A stretch of 64,000 nt of DNA. It comes from Cunninghamia lanceolata (Eukaryota; Streptophyta; Pinopsida; Cupressales; Cupressaceae). This document shows, piece by piece, positions 1-11,054 of the stretch. The translations under genes were made by a program, and so were the position numbers. The DNA lies in assembly GCA_027924645.1 (NCBI GenBank), contig BSBN01000213.1, positions 37,388,501-37,452,500 of the forward strand, given 5' to 3'. The notes below the pieces were generated by a model, which saw only the letters and a program-made list of their open reading frames with translations, did not search any database and was not told where the DNA came from. Every line of letters begins with the position of its first letter. Within the stretch, counting starts at the first letter, position 1.

Positions 1-560
1 ATTTTCTAAGGCTGATCTCACATATAAGAGCTCATATTTGCAAGTTGTAAATTTTAAAAAAGCTGCATGCATACAAGAAAATACAAGGGGTTATGAAACT
101 AGGCAACTTGTGGATTTTTCTAACTCTTTCCCCGCAATGTTATATGAAGTGGATGCAAGTTATAATTTTTAATAACTTGAGGGAAGTTATAAAAGGAGAA
201 GTTGGTTATTTTAAGTTGTGGATTTGTCTAAGTTGAGGCAACATAGGAACTTTCACAAGTTGATATCACTTGTAAAGTTAGTTATTCTAACTTGGGAAAT
301 TAGCCAACTCCAACGAAAATATTACTTTTAAAATATAATATTTCAACGTTGTGACTAAAATCCAAGTTGTGACTTTTCCTAACTCATCAAATTGCATTAA
401 AAAGAATGAAGTCTTCAATAACTTCTAAAACTTGCAAAGAGAAAAGTTAGTTAATCTAACTTAATTGATTTGGCAAATCAACTTGTGATTTTTCAGAAAC
501 TTGAGAAATAAAGGCTTGCACATTTTGCTAACTTCAAAATTAAAGCTCCTACACTTCCTC
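1..560. repeat. Degenerate AACTTG/CAAGTT-rich DNA
   Basis: No gene is visible. The stretch repeatedly uses variants of AACTTGTGGATTTTTCTAAC and its relatives (for example near 105-125, 215-240, 360-385 and 480-500), in both orientations. This looks like a worn tandem or interspersed repeat, but copies are too diverged for a unit length to be set by eye. Confidence 0.4.
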
Positions 561-574
561 CATGACCCACCAAA

Positions 575-1440
575 ACCTCCTACATGCATGGAAGACGTTG
601 GAGTGGATATGGATGCCTAGACAAGGCTCATGAACTTTTTAATAGAATGCCTCAAGAAAATATCATCTCATGTAATGCATTGAGTGTAGGATAGACACAA
701 AATATATTTGTTGAAAAGGTTTTATAAACTTCAAGCAAATGCAGTTCACAAGCATGAAGTCCAATTTCACAACCTTGTATGCATCCTCCTACGGCCTCCA
801 GGGTTTAGACATCCATTAATGCATGATTGAAAGTCAGTTTTTGTCAAATATTGTAGTTGCAGCTATTCTGGTAGACGTGTATGCAAAAAGTTGAAGCATA
901 GACTCAACACATGAGTTGTTTGACAGCCAGCTAAAGAAGATGTCATCTCATGATTTGCAATGATTGTAGAGTATGCACGAAATGGGCTTGTTGGAAAAGG
1001 CCATGGAAACTTTCAAGAAAATGCAATGGGTTGTGTAAAGTCCTACCAAAACCATTACCAAATTCCTTTTGCTATTCTTAAATATCATCCACTTCAATAA
1101 TCAAAGGTTAATTTGGACCAATAAAAATAGGACAAATATTTACCACTTTTTGTTGTGAATGAGGTGTAAAATTGCTATTAAGTGTTTGACCATTAAAATG
1201 GATGATATTTAAGTAGAGTAGTTTCGTTCACCCTGTGCCCGAATGAAGTCTTTAAAACAAGGGTTTGGACGTCCTTCAAAACACATCAATGGAAGGATTT
1301 AGCCAGATATTATAGATGCAAATTTGCTAGAAGACATATATGCAAAATGTGAAAGCATAGACAAGACACATGGATTGTTAAATAGAACACCTCAAAGAGA
1401 CATGTCTCCAGGCATGCAACGATTGCAGGATATGCACCAA
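575..1440 (+). pseudogene. PPR (PLS-type) protein pseudogene
   Basis: Several frames together read like pentatricopeptide repeat motifs of plant organelle RNA-editing proteins. Around 600-690 the reading is GYGCLDKAHELFNRMPQENI, the usual 'A..LFD.MP.RNV' block. Around 800-920 it matches the 'LVDMYAKCGSI..A..LFD' block (AAILVDVYAKS). A second run at 1320-1410 reads LLEDIYAKCESIDKTHGLLN followed by RTPQRDM. Stops and frameshifts interrupt all of it and no start or full array remains. PPR proteins bind organellar RNA. This copy cannot be translated and is a relic. The family call is firm; the subfamily (E or DYW) cannot be told because the C-terminus is missing. Confidence 0.75.
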
Positions 1441-2960
1441 GTAGAGGGTTCGACTCTACCACTTGTTGTTAATCTACTCTAGAGCATTCCAATCATAAAC
1501 ACATATAGACATGCATAGGCTTCACATATATTTATCTAGAAGAACAATACTTTCACCCATCTATGGAAATTGAAATGGCTGGCATACAAATACGAAGAAT
1601 AGGAATGTTTTTATTGCTTCAAATACAATATACATGTTCTCCACATATTGTCAACCCTTTGTATACATAAGAGTGTTACTCCTTTGCAAACTGCCTGGCT
1701 GATTCTATTCGCATAGAGACAAGCCGAAGTTGCTTAGCGTGTTGTTGAAGAACACACATAAGAGGTTCTAAAGGAGCTTGAAAACCAAAAAAAAGGTTTT
1801 AAAATAAATATATCTAGGAGTTACGTGCCAAACAAGAGGAGATTGCAAAGAAAGATGGTGAAATCAAGGTTTTGCAAGCTATAATTCAGTCACTGAGCAG
1901 TAATGGAGCATCTCGTAAATCAAGTCATAAATGGTTCATCAAAGTGAGAGTATATATTTTGTTTTCATTATTTATTGGACAAAATTACAACAAAGGGATT
2001 ATTTTTATGGTCACTGCCATCAAATCTGCTGAATAGTATTTGTGCTTCTCTCTACTCAAGTCTTATTTCAATCTCAAGGAAGCACCATGTTTTATCTGCT
2101 TCATTCAAGGTGAGAGTTATATATTTTTTGGGGATGTTAATTGAGATGCTCTATTGCATCTTCCCCAAGGAATTTTTCACGCTCGTCCTCAAGCACAAGC
2201 TCAAGTCTTCTGCCTATTTGGTAGTGGTTGTAGAATGCTCATACACATATACCCAAATATATTTATGTGAGTCAAGGAGCGAGATCATTCTATAGCCATG
2301 GAGTTATGATGGTGCAAGTGGAGGTTAAAAAAAATACAACCATTGTGCTTTAAGGGCTAATGAAGAAGAAATGATAAATTGGTTAAAACTTTTTGTGAGA
2401 GTTCACTGTAATCAACACTTATGCTATAGAAGGAAAGCAAAACAAAGTTTTCAAAAGCTAATTCTTTTGGGCTTACAAGCATGGGATGGTCTTAGATTTT
2501 TCATCGTTATCATTATCAGTACCATATGACATGCCAAGTTGGTTTCCCAATATGTATCTTTGTTAGCACATTTCATTGAAGACCCATCACCATTAAGACT
2601 CACTATAACGGAAATGATTGTTGAGTTTTGGCTAACTCATATAGGTACTTGGGCCCTCCAAAAAGAGTTGTTTATTGAGGAGCAACTTGAGTTTTAGAAG
2701 TAGTAAAGTACTATCAACAAAGCCATTTATCAGGGACAACAATCGGTTCCATCATTTAAGAGTGGAATGTGTTCTTGTGATGATTATTAGCAAAACCAAA
2801 GCCCTTGGGAGATTGAGAATGATGTGAAAAAAGTGAAAAAGGCAATGTTTTTGGCTACTTAGAACACTATTGAGAATGATTACTTGTATGAAGGTATTGA
2901 CTTCTACTCTACAATCAAAAGGGTTATGTTTGAGGAGCTTACTATGGATCTGTTTAAGAA
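1441..2960. other. No recognisable gene
   Basis: AT-rich sequence with short open frames only. Near 1795-1930 the plus strand gives a charged, coiled-coil-like fragment (ELRAKQEEIAKKDGEIKVLQ) that may be a relic of a coding exon, but no family can be named. An open stretch at 1975-2295 has no recognisable domain and I do not call it a gene. Confidence 0.4.
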
Positions 2961-2964
2961 TTAC

Positions 2965-3490
2965 ATGAAGCTTGGCAAGAAGTATTTTGCTAGATGCTTT
3001 GACTTGCCATGTCCTGATAAAAGGTCGCCATAAGAAATGTCAAATGGATGCAACTCTAATATTATTTCATGAAATGGGAGAAGGGGCATTGTTCCAAATA
3101 TTTTTAGTTACAACCATATTATCCAAGGGCTTTGTCACAAGGGGAGTTTTTGCCAAGAATAATGTACAAAAGCATGAGTACATTGGTGAGTATACTGGTG
3201 AATTGATTTCACATGAAGAAGCTGAAGAGCAAAGAAAAAAATTATGACCAAGAAAATTCTTCCTTTCTCTTTGATTTGAGTAAAGAATTTGTGCTTGATG
3301 GGTGTTGGATGGGTAGCAAAATGAAGTTCTTAAATCATTCAAGCATGTCTAATCACTATGTAAAGTTACATGGAAGAGAAAGATGCTCAACAGATGCAGT
3401 TGGAGTGCATGTCCTTGAAGGCCATGTTGCTATTGAATATATGATTCATGGATTGGGAGAAGACACAGTGCCCGCTACAACAAAATTGAT
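2965..3490 (+). pseudogene. E(z)/CLF-like SET-domain pseudogene
   Basis: Two overlapping frames encode a SET-domain segment typical of plant Polycomb H3K27 methyltransferases (CURLY LEAF/SWINGER/MEDEA group). The first frame, to about 3240, contains GVFAKNNVQKHEYIGEYTGE and LISHEEAEEQRKK. The second, from about 3240, contains YDQENSSFLFDLSKEFVLD and then MKFLNHSSMSNHYVKLHGRE. The family normally has F-A-N-H-S at the NHS motif and a conserved GEELF.DY.Y near the end; here the latter has decayed to EYMIHGLGEDTVPA. A one-base shift near 3240 breaks the frame and stops flank the segment. The CXC region upstream is not clear. The domain is spliced by several introns in known plant genes, so an uninterrupted run suggests a retrocopy; that is inference. 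Confidence 0.8.
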
Positions 3491-3540
3491 AACTTGTTCT
3501 TTCATCCAAAGTTACGAGTCTCAAGTTACCTTTTTCTAAA

Positions 3541-3813
3541 AATGACTTATGTCACTTATTGTAATTAGGAGTTAGAAAATAGGCTTTATTTCTGGAAAGG
3601 TTGAGCAAAATCTAACTAAAATAAAGTTTATTTTTAAAATTATTCTATTTCAAAAAGGGTGGTTATGAAGTAGTTAGGAAGTGGTTATGAGATAGTTATG
3701 GGGAAAAGCCTATAAATACAATGCTATTTCAAATGTAAAAGGGACTTTTATAGGGGAACTTATGGAGAAGCTTTTTAGAGACATTTGGTCTAACACTCTG
3801 TACATGAAAGATT
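3541..3813. other. Spacer with TATA-like motif
   Basis: No gene. The stretch holds two short near-copies of 'GTTATGA.ATAGTTA' (3661-3700) and a TATAAATA at 3711-3718, a promoter-like arrangement that could be the edge of an old LTR. Copia-1 begins directly after it. Confidence 0.3.
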
Positions 3814-5209
3814 TGTTGAATGGCATAAGACAACTAAGGTGGGGTGGGGTGAATCAGTTGTATCAAAACTTTAACTTCTTTAAACCACAATCAATTTCAC
3901 AACCACTTAACTTATTTCCTTATTTTGTTATGAGCATTAAACATGAATAGCAGAATCAAAACATGAACACATCAACACCACATACACATGAATACCAGAT
4001 TTTTATGTGGAAAACCCTAAACATGGAAAAACTACAGTGAGTGTTAGCTCAGAATATAAATGTAGTAACAATACCGAATATCAAATGGTGGCTCACTGCC
4101 TATGGCTCACTACCCAAAAGGATGGCTCACTACCGAGGGTTGGCTCACTGCCGGGGGTGGCTCATTGCTAAGGGTTGAACTGATTTAGTAGTATCTACAC
4201 CATGCTAGATTTCAGTTCCATTGAAGCACAAAATATCTCCTCTGCTCTTCTCTGCTTTTACACTTCGCACTTATCTTTTCATCTTCGCATCATCACACCT
4301 CAAACACAAATTCATTACATGTATTTATGTAATTCATCAACCTTGGAATGTACATCAAGGTCAGCATTACAATCATCAACCATTAGAACAATCTCCATGA
4401 TCGGCATCAAATTACGACTAGACCTAAACAAACTTGTAGACTAAATGAATAAAGGAGGAAAACTTCACGCCTTAGCATGGACTCAATTTCATCTTCTTAC
4501 GCTACCGCACGCTTCTACAATTCAAGGAATTCATCCGCAAAGAGTGTTAATCATTCAGGTCGGTCAGACTGGTGCAATCATCAAGAACACTTGAACACAC
4601 GCTTCCAAGATCTTCATTACATCTTGTGGATCGAACACACACCTTCAATGCATTCAAGGGATATCCATGAACATCGTAGAATCATTTGGAAACCAAAAAA
4701 TCCAACCACGAAAGATCTCAACTTATTTCACTTGAAGATGGATCACAGACTATTCTCAATCAGGCACTGTCAAACTCTTCTAATTAGAAACTTATTTTCC
4801 AAAGCTTCAAATCTCATATCCTTTGGAATGAATATGACCAAGGACCTTATAATCTTAAGTCCAAAACTGCAAAGCCAAATTCTAATCTGCGGAGAAATGT
4901 GGAGCAAAACACTTTCTCCTTGTCACACAATAAACCTTACCAGGCACAGTCTTCATACTGGTGAATAGAACTTTTTCTACACAGTGATCCAGACCACCAA
5001 ATTCTAGATTAAGCATCTTCAAACACTTCTCTAAAACATATCCAAAGCTCATACTCTGGTCTTCAACATAAGAAATATGTGGAGCAAAATACTCATACAG
5101 TGTTCTTCAATCAATCACCAAACAACAATGTCAGAAGATATAGTTGACATAAATAACAACACAAATATGTTGACATCAATGACAACACAATTAGCACATA
5201 CTTGCAACA
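3814..5209 (-). repeat. Copia-1 3' LTR
   Basis: About 1.40 kb, aligning over its whole length with 9650-11054. On the plus strand it starts TGTTGAATGGC and ends CTTGCAACA. It contains a short array of GGCTCACTRCC units at about 4090-4170. The TATA box seen in the other LTR is altered here (TATTTATG on plus near 4320). Open frames inside are LTR sequence, not genes. Confidence 0.92.
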
Positions 5210-5450
5210 ATCTCCCCCTTTGTCATTGATGGCAACATATGATGTGAAAAACATGTTCCATTATCAAGACACAATTCTGCTTCAGGACTCCCCCTTTCTT
5301 TTTATACTTCTGCACTCTTACTCCCCCTGAGTTTTTCACATAATTTCTCTCCCCCTTTGACATCAATGGCAAAGGGATTCACATCTCTTCTACTGCACAT
5401 ACTTGCACAATGCTTCTCTAATCAGTTTGAAACCATTCTTTTACTCCCCC
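5210..5450 (-). other. Polypurine tract and repeated PPT-like motifs
   Basis: Directly inside the 3' LTR the minus strand reads AAAGGGGGAGA (5211-5221), the expected primer for plus-strand DNA synthesis. Four further GGGGGAG blocks lie upstream in element orientation, at 5288-5294, 5321-5327, 5349-5355 and 5444-5450. The first is placed as the functional PPT because it abuts the LTR. The other copies resemble the multiplied PPTs described for some Copia lineages (Sireviruses). Confidence 0.75.
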
Positions 5451-5560
5451 TGAATGTTACAATCTTCTCAAACCATTACATGCTCCTCCTGAGAGGTAGC
5501 CTCCAACATCAATTCAATAGAAGAAATGTACTTTGAGGCACACTAGACTAATGCACCTTC

Positions 5561-7065
5561 CTATGCATCTAGTTCAAGGAAGGAGGGGCAATAACCCATA
5601 GTTTTCTCCTGGAGATACTCAAATGTGTCTTTTGGAAGAGCCTTAGTGAATATATCAGTAACTTGATCTTTTGTAGGCACATACTCAAGCTTTACCTCAT
5701 TCTCTGCAACTTTCTCCCTCAAGAAGTGATACTTGATTGAAATGTGCTTTGTCTTAGAGTGCATCATTGGATTCTTTGAAATGTTTATGGCATTTGTGTT
5801 ATCACAAAGAATAGGAATTGGTCCATCAAACTCAACTTTGATATCCTTCAATGTTTGCTTCATCCAGAGCACCTGAGTGGAACAATATATTCTACTTTTG
5901 TAGTAGACAAGGAAACTGATTCTTGTTACTTGCTATATTAGGACACTTCTCTATCTCCAAGGAAGAATGCACCTCCACTTGTGATTTTCCTGTCATCAGC
6001 ACATCCAGCCCAATCTGCATCTGTGTAGGCACTCAAACCAAAATCATTGTTCTTAGGACACCACAATCCATGATCAGGAGTGCCCTTCAAGTACCTGAAT
6101 ATCCTTTTAACTGCCATCACATGTGATTCTCTGGGATCTGATTGAAATCTAGCCACAAGACAGACTGCATGCATAATATTTGGTTTGGTAGCAGTTAGGT
6201 AAAGCAGACCTCCAATCATTGATCTATATTTGCTTTGATCAGCCTTGGGAGATTCATCATTCTTGCTCAGTTTACAACTAGTAACCATAGGAGTGCATAC
6301 TAGTTTAGAGTCCTCCATTCCAAACTTCTTCAACAATTCCCTAACATATTTTGATTAAGAAATGAAAATACATTTGTTTGTTTGATTGATTTGCAGTCCA
6401 GGGAAGAAATTCATCTCACCACACATAGACATCTCAAACTCTTTTTGCATCTCATTTGCAAAATTCTTGTACATCTCTTCATTTCCTCCAAATATGATAT
6501 CATCTACATAAACTTCAATAATCAAGATTTGATCATTACTTACCTTGATATACAAATTGCTATCTACAGACCCTTTACTAAAACCTTGTTGTAGCAAATA
6601 CTTATCTAGTCTTGCATACGAAGCTCTAGAAGCTTTCTTCAATCCATACAAGACCTTCTTCAATTTGCACACCATATCTGATTTATCTGATAACTGGAAC
6701 CCATCTAGTTGCTCTATGTAGACCTCTTCTTCTAGCTCACCATTCAGGAAAGCAGATTTCACATCCATCTGATATACATTGAAATATTTATGTGTTGCAA
6801 ATGCCAAAAATAGTCTTATAGCCTCCATTCTTGCCACCAGAGCATAGGTTTCTTCATAATCAATTCCTTCAACTTGGGAGTAGCCTTTGCATACAAGTCT
6901 TTCCTTATTTCTCACAACTTCTCCAACTTCATTCAGTTTTTTCTGGAAAACCCATTTTGTTCCAATCACATTCTTGTTTGTTGGTCTGGGGACAAGTTCC
7001 CAATTCTTGTTCTTCTCAATCTATTGTAGTTCATCATTCATTGTCTTGACCCAATGCTCATAATT
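5561..7065 (-). pseudogene. Copia-1 reverse transcriptase and RNase H
   Basis: The minus strand encodes the Copia RVT_2 domain, starting near [17 protein letters not shown] (about 6960), through [20 protein letters not shown] and [10 protein letters not shown] to the catalytic YVDDIIFGG (about 6480-6510). It continues in a second frame at 6336-5938 (KYRSMIGGLLYLTATKP, YTDADWAGCADDRK) and a third at 5872-5561 with the RNase H end (LCDNTNAINISKNP, SKTKHISIKYHFLREKV). A stop near 6355 and breaks near 5938 and 5872 separate the parts. The YVDD residues are intact, so loss is through frame breaks rather than active-site decay. Confidence 0.92.
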
Positions 7066-7198
7066 GCATGCTTCATTTACTATTTTAGGTTCCACCTTAG
7101 ACAGTAGACAGAGATTTACTTGTTCCTCTACAATCTAATCTTTAACAGAATGATCTCTTTACACATACCTTGGAGTTTTAGGAGTTCTTACCGGAGCC

Positions 7199-8737
7199 TC
7201 ATCTCAAGTTTCTTCTTCTTTGTTCTTCAGTTTGAACTTCCTTTTCTTTTCCTTTTCCAACCTTTTCTGTATTAGCAGGTTCATCTGACTCATATCCATC
7301 TGGTTGGAAGTCTTCATCTACCTTCACACTTGCACTTTCAATGATCTTTCTCGGTCTTTTGTTATAGCACCGGTAAGCCTTGCTCTTAGTGGAGTAACCA
7401 AGGAATATGCCTTCATCACATCTAGCATCAAACTTCCCTAATTTTTCATCTCTTCTGATGTAACACTTGATTCCAAAAACTTTGAAGTATTTAACAGTAG
7501 GGGCTCTACCATACCACAATTCATAAGGTGTCTTTGTTTCTTCTGCTCTGACTTTCACTTTGTTCTGAATGTAGACAGCAGTATGTATTGCTTCTTTTCA
7601 GTACACTTCTGGTAGGTCTGCTTCCTTGATCATTGCTCTAGCAGTTTTTTGAATAGTTCTATTCTTCCTTTCAACCACTCCATTTTGTTGAGGAGTCCAA
7701 GGCAGACAAATATCTTTTTATTCCATGTTCTTCACAAAAAGCATTTCAAACTCATTTGAAGTGAACTCACCTCCTCTGTCAGACCTTAAGCATTTGATTC
7801 TCAAATCCAATTCATTTTCAACCATAGATTTGAATGCCTTGAACTTATCTAAAGCTTATGTCTTTTCTCTAAGGAAAGTAACCCAAGTCATTCTTGAAAA
7901 ATCATCAATAAGGAGCATGAAATACCTTTCACCTTGCAGACTTCTTGTTCTTGTGGGACCACATAGGTCTGTGTGCACCAGCTCCAGCAAACCGGTAGAG
8001 GATTGTTCTTTGCTCCTGAATGTAGTCTTTGGCATCTTCCCAAACTAACATTCTTTGCATATAACATTGGCAGGCTTCACAATTTTAGGCAGATCTCTTA
8101 CAGCTTGAATAATGCTTATTCTCACCAGATTATTGAAGTTAATATGACACATTCTCCTATGCCATAGCCAACTTTCATCTGACTTAGCCAACAAACAACA
8201 ATTTTTAGCACCTTTCAAGTGATAGACATTGCCATGTGTCTTCTTACTAGCAATAATTAAGGTTCTAGAGATATTATGTATCTTACACCCATTGTCCTTG
8301 AATACAAGATTACAACCTTTGTCACACATTTTTCCAACACTTAGTGTATTATGCTTTAGGCCCTTGACATAAAAAACATCATCTATATTATGCTTGCGAT
8401 CAAAAGTAATAGATCCTTTTCCACAAATCTTACCAACTGCATCATCACCAAACCTAATAAGTCCTCCATCATACTTTTGAAACTTAATAAACTTACTCTT
8501 GTCTCCTGTCATGTGGTTTGAACATCTGTTGTCAATGATCCATTCATCTTCCTTTTCAGCATGGAATGCAGACAACTCTCCTGCACTTTCTTCCTTCACA
8601 CAGCTTGCAAGATTAGCAAAAACAGGTTCTTCTCTAAGTGCAATAAACAAGCATTCACTACTATTGCCATTATCATAATTAGATTCATCATCACTTACAC
8701 CTTCATCATCTCTAACATAATAACTCTTTCTTACCAT
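7199..8737 (-). pseudogene. Copia-1 protease and integrase
   Basis: At 8737-8045 lies a retropepsin segment (EWIIDNRCSNHMTGD) followed by the pre-integrase zinc finger (LWHRRMCHINFNNL ... CKEC). The integrase core follows at about 8045-7560 with ELVHTDLCGPTR, IKCLRSDRGGEFTSNEF and GVVERKNRT, which carry the D, D and E catalytic positions, but with stops between. The C-terminal integrase part at 7558-7199 is open (TPYELWYGRAPTVKYFKVFG, GIFLGYSTKSKAYRCYN). The protease catalytic DSG has become DNR, explained by two G-to-A changes, so the protease would be dead even in a restored frame. Confidence 0.9.
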
Positions 8738-8765
8738 CTTTCATTTTCTTTCATTGATCTTCAAA

Positions 8766-9591
8766 GCTCTGTCAGGACATCTTGAAGCATAATGATCAAT
8801 TTTACCACAAGTGAAGCATTTGAAAGGTAACTTACCTTTAAATTTTCCTTTGCTTCCCCTCTTTATTCTGCTAGCAAATTTGGCTTCTAACTCTGCAAAG
8901 TCTTCATCATCTGATTCCACAACATATTTCTCTGATCTAGTAGTCTTAGTTGCTTCCTTGGCCTTGAAAGCAGTCTCAGTTTTCGCAGGGCCATCAGTAG
9001 TACCAAACCCTTTTATTTCAAAAGCAGATAATTTTCCAAGTAATTGATCTTTTGGAAGCTTGCCTAATTCCAGTAAGTCTTCAATGGAAGATACTTTGTG
9101 ACTATAAGATTTGGGAAGAGTTATGAGTATCTTAAATCTATGACATCCTCATCCTTTAATTCTCCACCAAGGCCCTTGATATTGTTGACAACTTCATCAA
9201 TCTTTTGTAAGTAAATTGTTATGTTCTCATCTTCACTCATTCGCATAGTTTCATATGTGGTCTTCAAATCCTACAACTTGGCCTTCTTGACAGATGCATC
9301 ACCTTCATAGATTTTATTTAATTTGTCCCAAATCTCATAAGCAGTTTCCAGATTCACAACTTTTGTCATTTTAGTGTTAGACAGGGCATTTAATAGAGCA
9401 TTTTTAGCTTTGTCATTATCCTCAAACATTTTAATCTCTTCTTCAAAATCCAAATCTTTAGGAACTATGTATTTATTCTTCACCACTGCCCAAACATTAT
9501 AACCAATAGAAATGAGATAAATTTGCATTCGTACCTTCCAGTATGCATAATCAATTCCATCAAACTGGGGATTGTCTTTCCTGTGTGCCAT
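8766..9591 (-). pseudogene. Copia-1 gag
   Basis: The frame starts at ATG 9591-9589 (MAHRKDNPQFDGIDYAYWKV) and matches the UBN2-type Copia capsid: a Y-x-x-W near the N-terminus, then AYEIWDKLNKIYEG. A TAG at 9271, in the place of a Gln codon (KL-stop-DLKTTYETM), ends the open part; the reading continues behind it to about 9060 and, after a break, to a CCHC knuckle at 8777-8818 (CFTCGKIDHYASRC). The capsid coats element RNA in virus-like particles. It is disabled here. Confidence 0.88.
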
Positions 9592-9629
9592 CCTAAATCT
9601 ACCTTAAGTTGTTAGGCTTTCTTCAAAGG

Positions 9630-9647
9630 AACCTCGCTCTGATACCA
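9630..9647 (-). other. Copia-1 primer binding site
   Basis: On the minus strand TGGTATCAGAGCGAGGTT follows the 5' LTR after two bases. Its first 12 bases match the 3' end of plant initiator-methionine tRNA, the usual Copia primer. This fixes element orientation. Confidence 0.9.
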
Positions 9648-9649
9648 AT

Positions 9650-11054
9650 TGTTGAATGACACAAGACAACTAAGAGGGGGGTGAATCAGTTGTATCAAAA
9701 CTTTAACTTATTTAAACCACAATCAATTTCACAACCACTTAACTTATTTCCTTATTATGTTATGAGCATTAAACATGAATAGTAGAATTTTGACATGAAC
9801 ATATCAACACCACATACACATGAACACCAGATTTTTATGGTGAAAACCCTAAACAAAACCACGATGAGTGTTAGCTCACAATATAAATGTAGTAACAATA
9901 CCGAATATCAAATGGTCGCTCACTACCAAAGGGTTCACTGCCCAGGGATCACTACCCAAAAGGATGGCTCACTACCAAGGGTTGGTTCACTGCCAGGGGT
10001 GGCTCACTGCTAAGGGTTGAACTGATTTAGTAGCATCTACACCATGCTAGAGTTTAGTTCCACTGAAGCGCAAAATATCTCCTATGCTCTGCTTTGCTTT
10101 TACACTTCGCACATATCTTTTCATCTTCACATCATCACACCTCAAACACGAATTCATTACATGTATTTATACAATTCATCAACCTTGGAATGTACATCAA
10201 GGTCGGCATTACAATCATCAACCATTGGAACAATCTCCAAGGTCAGCATACATACATACATCAAATTAGGACTAGACCTAAACAAACTTGCAGACTAAAT
10301 GAATAAAGGAGGAACACTTCACGCCTTAGCACGGACTCAACTTCATCTTCACACGCTTCTACAATTCAGGAAATCCATTCATAAAGAGTGTTAATCATCC
10401 AGGTTGGCCAAACTGGTGCAATCATCAAGAACACTTGAACACACGCTTCCAAGATCTTCATTAGAGCTTGTGGATCAAACACACGCCTTCAATGCATTCA
10501 GGGGACATCCATGAACATCATAGAATCATTTGGAAACTAGCAAATCCAACCACAACAGATCTCAACTTATTTCACTTGAAGATGAATCACAGATTGTTCT
10601 CAATCAGACACTGTCAAACTCTGCTAATTAGAAACTTATTTTTCGGAGCTTCAAATCTCATATCCTTTGGAATGAAGATGACCAAGGACCTTATAATCTT
10701 AAGTCCAGAACTACAAATCCAAACTCCAATCTGCGGAGAAATGTGGAGCAAAACACTTTCTCCATGTCACACAACAAACCTTACCAGGCACAGTCTTCAT
10801 ACTGGTGAATAGAACTTTTTCTGCACAGCGATCCAAACCACCAAATTCTAGATTTAGCATCTTCAAACACTTCTCTAAAACATATCCAAAGCTCATACTT
10901 TGGTCTTCAACACAAGAAATATGTGGAGCAAAATACTCAGACAGTGTTCTTCAATCAATCACCAAACAGCAATGCCAGAAGATATAGTTGACATAAATAA
11001 CAACACAAATATGTTGACATCAATGACAACACCAATTAGCACATACTTGCAACA
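9650..11054 (-). repeat. Copia-1 5' LTR
   Basis: About 1.41 kb and near-identical to 3814-5209 apart from scattered substitutions and short indels. It carries the same GGCTCACT-type array (about 9910-10010), a CCCCCC run close to the primer-proximal end, and a minus-strand TATAAATA at 10164-10171 that is the likely promoter for the element transcript. Confidence 0.92.

Larger units (their letters stand above)
3814..11054 (-). mobile_element. Copia-1: full-length Ty1/Copia LTR retrotransposon
   Basis: The element is 7.24 kb. Read on the minus strand it runs 5' LTR (9650-11054), tRNA-iMet primer site, gag with zinc knuckle, protease, integrase, reverse transcriptase, RNase H, polypurine tract and 3' LTR (3814-5209). 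The PR-IN-RT-RH order is that of Copia. Both LTRs have TG...CA ends (TGTTGCAAG...CATTCAACA on the minus strand). Coding regions carry several stops and frameshifts, so it is not autonomous now. The five bases flanking each end (agatt and gactt) do not match, so no target duplication can be shown. Confidence 0.93.

Noticed and set aside
4202..4968. Plus-strand open frames inside the Copia-1 LTRs (also 10044-10812)
   Set aside because: They repeat in both LTRs, lack domains and lie antisense to the element; they are LTR sequence.
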